Shown piece by piece: positions 7,606 through 11,032 of a DNA stretch of 11,032 nucleotides. How positions within the stretch are numbered: position 1 is the first letter of the stretch; every line of letters begins with the position of its first letter. The stretch covers positions 1-11,032 of the forward strand of contig CAJTNW010000026.1 of NCBI GenBank assembly GCA_910577795.1. The letters run 5' to 3'. The notes beneath the pieces are model-generated. The model searched no databases, was not told the DNA's origin, and saw nothing but the letters and a program-made list of their open reading frames with translations. A program made the translations under genes and the position numbers. Source of the stretch: an uncultured Christensenella sp. GTDB taxonomy: Bacteria > Bacillota > Clostridia > Christensenellales > UBA3700.

Positions 7606-8381
7606 TTTGTCCTACTTTTAAATTTAAATTCACAATATTCACTATTAATAATTCTTTTGGGGTCAACATTGTACTCGTCAATAACTTTTAAGGCTTTATC
7701 AATTTTGCCAATATCTTCTACTTTATGAGCATCGCTATTTAATGTAAGCATTGCTTTAGATGCAAATAAAGCCTCATAATCGTCTTTAGTGCAGTCACTA
7801 TGTCTTGTTGAAACTTCAAGTGCAACTCCATAATCACTAGCCGCTTTTGCAACTTCTTTTATATTCACTCGTAAATGGTAATTAATATGTGACACAATAT
7901 CTATTGGCTTAGATTTTATTAAATTAATATATGCTCTAGTATTTTTTGCTATTTGTTCTTTAGTAGGTTCATAAATAAGTTTTGAGTAACTATTGTAAAA
8001 AATATTAGTATAATCTGACAACTTGTCCGCCCATACTGGCTTATGAAAACCGCACAAAATTATATCAAAATTATTTTCAAATCCAGTTGTAATATCATAC
8101 CCGCCATCTATACCTGTAATATTTGATTCTACACCAAAAAGCAACTGAAAATCGGGGTATTTTTTAGAAATTGCCTGTATTTCTTCCTTTTGTTTAAGCA
8201 ATTTTTTTTCACTTACTCCAAAAATAAAATGCTTACTTCCATGGTCTGTAATAGCAATTGATTTTAAACCTTTTTCAATTGCTTTTTTAACATTATCTTC
8301 TATACTGCCTTTACCATGACTATACATAGTATGCGTATGGTAATCGGCAATAATTTTGTATTTAGAATATAAATTCTCCAA
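7602..8381 (-). CDS. PHP-domain phosphoesterase, YcdX-like
   Basis: This is a stand-alone PHP (polymerase and histidinol phosphatase) family metal-dependent phosphoesterase of 259 residues, cytosolic with no signal peptide. The full trinuclear metal site of the YcdX type can be read: H15 and H17 (YHTHT), H22, H47 (TDHG), E85 (GVES), H113 (GFHKP), H165 (VSHI), and D217 and H219 (SDAH). An active hydrolase is therefore likely, but the substrate is unknown; such proteins are often mis-named histidinol phosphatase. The start is TTG: an in-frame TAA lies three codons upstream, and the next ATG falls beyond the HxH motif. The TTG has GAGAGGT 8 nt upstream (8396-8390). The gene overlaps murB by 20 nt and whiA by 4 nt, so the three are translated as a tightly coupled set. 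Confidence 0.88.
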   Translation of the reverse strand: MENLYSKYKIIADYHTHTMYSHGKGSIEDNVKKAIEKGLKSIAITDHGSKHFIFGVSEKKLLKQKEEIQAISKKYPDFQLLFGVESNITGIDGGYDITTGFENNFDIILCGFHKPVWADKLSDYTNIFYNSYSKLIYEPTKEQIAKNTRAYINLIKSKPIDIVSHINYHLRVNIKEVAKAASDYGVALEVSTRHSDCTKDDYEALFASKAMLTLNSDAHKVEDIGKIDKALKVIDEYNVDPKRIINSEYCEFKFKSRTK

Positions 8382-9246
8382 AGTACTTTACCTCTCTTTC
8401 CAATTTGATATTATACTTATCATAAACTTTATTTTGACATAACGTAACTAAATTTGCATAATCTTTTGAAGTTGCTAAACCTTTATTAATAATAAAATTA
8501 GCATGTTTATTAGATATTTCACAACCACCAATTGTAGTTCCTTTCAAACCACAATTTTCAATATAGTAACCTGCACCAATATTATCGTATTTTTTAAATA
8601 CAGAGCCTAAAGATAAATCAGATGGTTGGCTTTGACGACGTTTATCTTTGTAATACTTCATATCATTTGATATTAATATTTGATTTTTCTCTGTAAGTTT
8701 AAATGCAACGCTTAAAACAATTAGATTATTTTTTGCTATACCGCTTGTTCTGTACATAAACTCACATTCACTATTGGACAAAGTGATAATTTTGCCATTT
8801 GTATAACAAGTAATATGGTCTACAACATCACTCATAAATCTTCCATAAGCGCCTGCATTCATATTGACTGCACCACCAACCGTACCAGGTATACCGCTTA
8901 ATTGTTCCATACCACTAAGACTATTATCTTTTGCAACAGCACATACTTTTGCTAAACTTTCCCCTGCATTTGCGGTTATAATATTATCTTTTACTTGTAA
9001 TCCTCTTACATTTGTTGTAAGTATTACAATATCATTTAAGCCATTATCAGATATTAAACTATTTGTTGTGCCACCTAATACAATTGCATTTTCTGTATTT
9101 TGCAATGCAACAACCAAATTATCAATAGTATTTGGCATAATTAGTGTATCAATTTTACCACCTGTTTTTATGTGCGTAAAATCTTTAGCCAATTTATTAT
9201 AACATATTGTTGCACCACTTGCAATAATTAAATCATATTTTTTCAT
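8362..9246 (-). CDS. murB: UDP-N-acetylenolpyruvoylglucosamine reductase (MurB)
   Basis: MurB is the FAD- and NADPH-dependent enzyme that reduces enolpyruvyl-UDP-GlcNAc to UDP-MurNAc in the cytosol, the second committed step of peptidoglycan synthesis. I take the ATG at 9246, giving 294 residues. A TTG four codons upstream (9258) is in frame, but the GAGG ribosome site lies inside that extension, 6 nt before the ATG. Visible motifs are IKTGG (26-30), the FAD-loop segment LGGTTNSLISD (57-67), SGIPGTVGGAVNMNAGAYG, YRTSG with Arg166, the catalytic-serine motif GSVFK with Ser215, SNKHANFIIN and a C-terminal LEREV. The length and the YRTSG and GSVFK context fit the type II MurB of Gram-positives. 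The FAD loop is atypical, since relatives read LGxGSNLL. It opens a three-gene overlapping set with the PHP gene and whiA. Confidence 0.95.
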   Translation of the reverse strand: MKKYDLIIASGATICYNKLAKDFTHIKTGGKIDTLIMPNTIDNLVVALQNTENAIVLGGTTNSLISDNGLNDIVILTTNVRGLQVKDNIITANAGESLAKVCAVAKDNSLSGMEQLSGIPGTVGGAVNMNAGAYGRFMSDVVDHITCYTNGKIITLSNSECEFMYRTSGIAKNNLIVLSVAFKLTEKNQILISNDMKYYKDKRRQSQPSDLSLGSVFKKYDNIGAGYYIENCGLKGTTIGGCEISNKHANFIINKGLATSKDYANLVTLCQNKVYDKYNIKLEREVKYFGEFIF

Positions 9247-9250
9247 ATTA

Positions 9251-9256
9251 CACCTC
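9251..9256 (-). promoter_or_regulatory. RBS that fixes the murB start
   Basis: GAGGTG on the minus strand leaves 6 nt between GAGG and the ATG at 9246. Because it lies within the codons that a TTG start at 9258 would translate, it argues for the shorter protein. An upstream TATAAT (9267-9262) is a candidate -10 box, but it has no good -35 partner and would leave almost no leader. Confidence 0.7.
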
Positions 9257-9327
9257 AAATTATTATATTTAAAATAAATTTAATATATGCAAGTTGGATA
9301 ATTATTAATTATTGTTTATACAAAAAC

Positions 9328-9374
9328 CAAAAACAAAATAAAAACTACTTTACACTAAACTAGTGCAAAGTAGT
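9328..9374 (-). terminator. Intrinsic terminator of lysC
   Basis: On the minus strand ACTACTTTGCACTA pairs with TAGTGTAAAGTAGT, a 14-bp stem (9374-9344) with one G-U pair and a 3-base GTT loop. TTTTTATTTTGTTTTT follows directly. It begins 33 nt after the lysC stop. The long uninterrupted stem and U-tract make it a strong Rho-independent terminator, separating lysC from the murB unit. Confidence 0.92.
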
Positions 9375-9406
9375 AAATGTAAGTCAAAACCATTCAAAAA
9401 TCGGTA

Positions 9407-10720
9407 TTATTTTATAAATTCATTATAAATACTTTCAATTGTTTTTTCGTAATCTTGAGTATTAACTCCAACAATTATATTCATTTCTGAACTTCCTTGG
9501 TCTATCATTCTGATATTAATATTTTGTTTTGCCAAAGCATTAAATATTCTGCAAGCAGTACCAGGTTTAAATGACATATCGTGACCAACTGTTGCAATTA
9601 ATGAAAAGCCTTTTAATAATTCAATATGGTCTGGATTAATTGTTTTCTTTAATCTGTCAATAATAACATCTTCTTTACCAGCAATTTCATTATCTGCAAC
9701 AACAATACTCAAAGTATCAATACCACTTGGCATGTGTTCAAATGAAACACCATAGTATTCAAATACACTTAATACTCTTCTTGCAAAACCTAATTCGCTA
9801 TTCATCATAGATTTTTCAATAAATACTATGCTGTAACCTTTTTTACCTGCAATACCAGTAATTATATTGTTGTTAGTGCTTTTACGATTAGCAACTATCA
9901 TTGTACCTGGGTGGCTTGGCTCAAAAGTATTTCTAATATTTATTGGAATATTATTGTATCTTACTGGGAAAATTGATTCCGGGTGCAGTACATTTGCTCC
10001 CATATAAGCAAGTTCACGCAATTCACGATATGATAACTCATTAATATGTGCAGGATTTTTTACAATTCTTGGGTCACATATCATAAAACCATTAACGTCT
10101 GTCCAGTTTTCATATACACATGCTTCAGTTGCTCTTGCAATTATTGCACCGGTTATATCTGAACCGCCTCTAGAAAATGTTTTAATATTTCCATTTACAT
10201 CTGCGCCATAAAAACCAGGGATAACTGCTCTTTTTACATCTTTTAGTCTTTGACGAGTGATTTCATTAGTTGTTTCAGCATCAAAATCACCATTTGTATT
10301 AAATTTAATTAAATCTTTAGGGTCAATAAATTCAACACCTAATCTTTCTGCCATTATTATACCGCCTAAATATTCACCACGAGATGCAGCAAAATCACTA
10401 GAACGATATTTGATAATTCCATCATAAACCTCATCAAGATATTTGTTAATGTCAATATTTAATTTTAAGTCATTTACAATTTCAACATATCTTTCGCGAA
10501 TTTGGTCAAATGTATCTTTACACTCACCATTTAATTCAACTTGATGATAACAAGCATAAAGCATATCAGTTATTTTTCTGTCGTTACTGTTTCTTTTACC
10601 AGGTGCAGAAACAATGACAAATCTTCTTTCTTTATCACTTTCTATAATATTAGCAATAGCATTAATGTTATCGCTATTGGCCATTGAAGTGCCACCAAAC
10701 TTACAAACTTTAGTATTCAT
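9407..10720 (-). CDS. lysC: Aspartate kinase
   Basis: This enzyme phosphorylates L-aspartate to 4-aspartyl phosphate, the first step toward lysine, diaminopimelate (for peptidoglycan), threonine and methionine. The 437-residue protein starts with KFGGTS (7-12), the kinase nucleotide/substrate signature. It continues with SRGEY (from 113), FSRGGSDITGA (from 182) and WTDVNG. Two C-terminal ACT regulatory domains follow (roughly 295-437), the second containing DQGSSEMNIIVGV around Gln408. It therefore belongs to the monofunctional, single-polypeptide class with tandem ACT domains and no fused homoserine dehydrogenase. Feedback control by lysine and/or threonine is expected, but the ligand cannot be read from sequence. 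The ATG is preceded by GGAG with a 7-nt spacer. Two promoters lie upstream and a strong terminator downstream, so it appears to be transcribed alone. I see no lysine riboswitch or T-box in the leader. Confidence 0.95.
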   Translation of the reverse strand: MNTKVCKFGGTSMANSDNINAIANIIESDKERRFVIVSAPGKRNSNDRKITDMLYACYHQVELNGECKDTFDQIRERYVEIVNDLKLNIDINKYLDEVYDGIIKYRSSDFAASRGEYLGGIIMAERLGVEFIDPKDLIKFNTNGDFDAETTNEITRQRLKDVKRAVIPGFYGADVNGNIKTFSRGGSDITGAIIARATEACVYENWTDVNGFMICDPRIVKNPAHINELSYRELRELAYMGANVLHPESIFPVRYNNIPINIRNTFEPSHPGTMIVANRKSTNNNIITGIAGKKGYSIVFIEKSMMNSELGFARRVLSVFEYYGVSFEHMPSGIDTLSIVVADNEIAGKEDVIIDRLKKTINPDHIELLKGFSLIATVGHDMSFKPGTACRIFNALAKQNINIRMIDQGSSEMNIIVGVNTQDYEKTIESIYNEFIK

Positions 10721-10767
10721 AATATATCTCCAAAATTATAATCAAATAAATGAATGTATTGATAAAA

Positions 10768-10796
10768 TATTTATCAGTTTTTTAAAAAATTGTCAA
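10768..10796 (-). promoter_or_regulatory. Proximal lysC promoter (P2)
   Basis: On the minus strand TTGACA (10796-10791), a 17-base spacer and TAAATA (10773-10768) form a sigma-A-like promoter. A TG one base before the -10 adds an extended -10 element. The start would be near 10761, giving a leader of about 40 nt. A short inverted repeat, GATAAA-ATA-TTTATC (10775-10761), overlaps the -10 and the start region. Confidence 0.65.
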
Positions 10797-10819
10797 AAAC
10801 TAACTATTTTATGGAATTA

Positions 10820-10848
10820 ATTTTATCAATTTAAAATTAATATGTCAA
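10820..10848 (-). promoter_or_regulatory. Distal lysC promoter (P1)
   Basis: On the minus strand TTGACA (10848-10843), a 17-base spacer and TAAAAT (10825-10820) match the sigma-A consensus closely, and a TG one base before the -10 gives an extended -10. The start would be near 10812, leaving a leader of about 90 nt. The promoter lies only 25 nt after the stop of the upstream gene. It has the same architecture as P2, 52 bases away. Confidence 0.75.
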
Positions 10849-10873
10849 GAAAATAAAAGGACTATTTGCAAAA

Positions 10874-11032
10874 TCATTTAATTTTTTTAGACTCAAAATA
10901 GTATCTTTTATCTTCTGCATTACCCATTGAAAAAGATTTTCTAGGCAAAGTTCCTCTTCTAAAGCAATAATCAAATAAACCATTTTTATTTATTGTTGGC
11001 ATAAATATACCAACTGCATTATGCTCTTTTGT
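10874..11032 (-). CDS. C-terminal end of a DUF1015-like protein (partial)
   Basis: An open frame enters from the right edge and ends at TGA (10876-10874), giving the last 52 residues. The tail contains AVGIFMPTINKNGLFDY, LPRKSFSMG and DKRYYFESKKI. The proline-arginine/lysine-serine motif followed by a short charged terminus resembles, from memory, the end of DUF1015 proteins. These are common in Clostridia and are related to SerK/SbnI-type free serine kinases. That assignment rests on a short fragment and is tentative. Coding is supported by the uninterrupted frame, neighbour-like codon use, and a stop just before the lysC promoters. The start and most of the gene lie outside the window. If it is DUF1015, amino-acid metabolism would fit lysC next door. 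Confidence 0.55.
   Translation of the reverse strand, partial: TKEHNAVGIFMPTINKNGLFDYCFRRGTLPRKSFSMGNAEDKRYYFESKKIK

Noticed and set aside
8864..9202. Plus-strand 112-codon hydrophobic open frame
   Set aside because: It is antisense to the conserved N-terminal half of murB. Its hydrophobic character is a by-product of the complementary codons, and no ribosome site or promoter supports it.
9247..9258. TTG start for MurB four codons upstream
   Set aside because: The ribosome site GAGGTG would lie within the coding sequence, and it is well spaced for the ATG at 9246 instead.
10614..10820. Plus-strand 68-codon open frame across the lysC start
   Set aside because: It reads antisense through the lysC N-terminus and promoter region, lacks a ribosome site and has no recognisable domain.
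10721..10873. Lysine riboswitch or T-box upstream of lysC
   Set aside because: The leader from either promoter is about 40-90 nt, almost pure A/T and without the expected multi-stem structure or a terminator/antiterminator pair. It is too short for a lysine riboswitch (about 170 nt).
1..11032. A TRAP target array ((G/U)AG repeats every 4-6 nt) in this window
   Set aside because: I scanned the intergenic regions and gene starts on the minus strand. Only isolated GAG or TAG triplets occur, mostly inside ribosome sites. Nothing approaches the roughly 9-11 repeats of known targets.

Overview
The window reads as a piece of a low-GC (about 30% by eye), Gram-positive, Clostridia-like bacterial chromosome, probably from an uncultivated anaerobe. 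The evidence is the content and order of the genes (murB, PHP phosphatase, whiA, dnaE, TRAP, pfkA), AGGAGG-type ribosome binding sites, sigma-A-like TTGACA/TATAAT promoters, and tandem ATP- and PPi-dependent phosphofructokinases. TGA acts as a stop codon, so a Mycoplasma-type code is excluded. The exact lineage cannot be fixed from the sequence alone. Every convincing gene lies on the minus strand, so transcription runs from high to low coordinates.

Layout in the direction of transcription. (1) 11032-10874: the C-terminal end of a protein resembling the DUF1015 family, cut by the window edge. (2) 10720-9407: an aspartate kinase (lysC) with two tandem sigma-A-like promoters upstream and a strong intrinsic terminator downstream. 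(3) 9246-6637: murB, a stand-alone PHP-family phosphatase and whiA, packed with 20-nt and 4-nt overlaps. (4) 6566-2994: dnaE, the DNA polymerase III alpha subunit, with a complete set of PHP metal ligands. (5) 2890-294: an mtrB homologue (TRAP, the tryptophan-activated RNA-binding attenuation protein), an ATP-type pfkA and a PPi-type phosphofructokinase, led by a very good promoter and closed by an intrinsic terminator at about 244-208. The first 207 bases hold nothing recognisable.

Functionally the block is mostly housekeeping: lysine/threonine/methionine and diaminopimelate precursor supply (lysC), peptidoglycan precursor synthesis (murB), cell-division and envelope-linked regulation (whiA), replication (dnaE) and the fructose-6-phosphate/fructose-1,6-bisphosphate step of glycolysis by two enzymes. 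The outlier is the TRAP homologue. It keeps the tryptophan-binding residues known from Bacillus TRAP but differs at several residues of the RNA-contact surface. It sits under its own promoter next to glycolytic genes, with no trp or folate gene in view. No canonical (G/U)AG-repeat TRAP target was found in the window. That protein is the best lead here; I see no CRISPR array, mobile element, tRNA, rRNA or phage gene.
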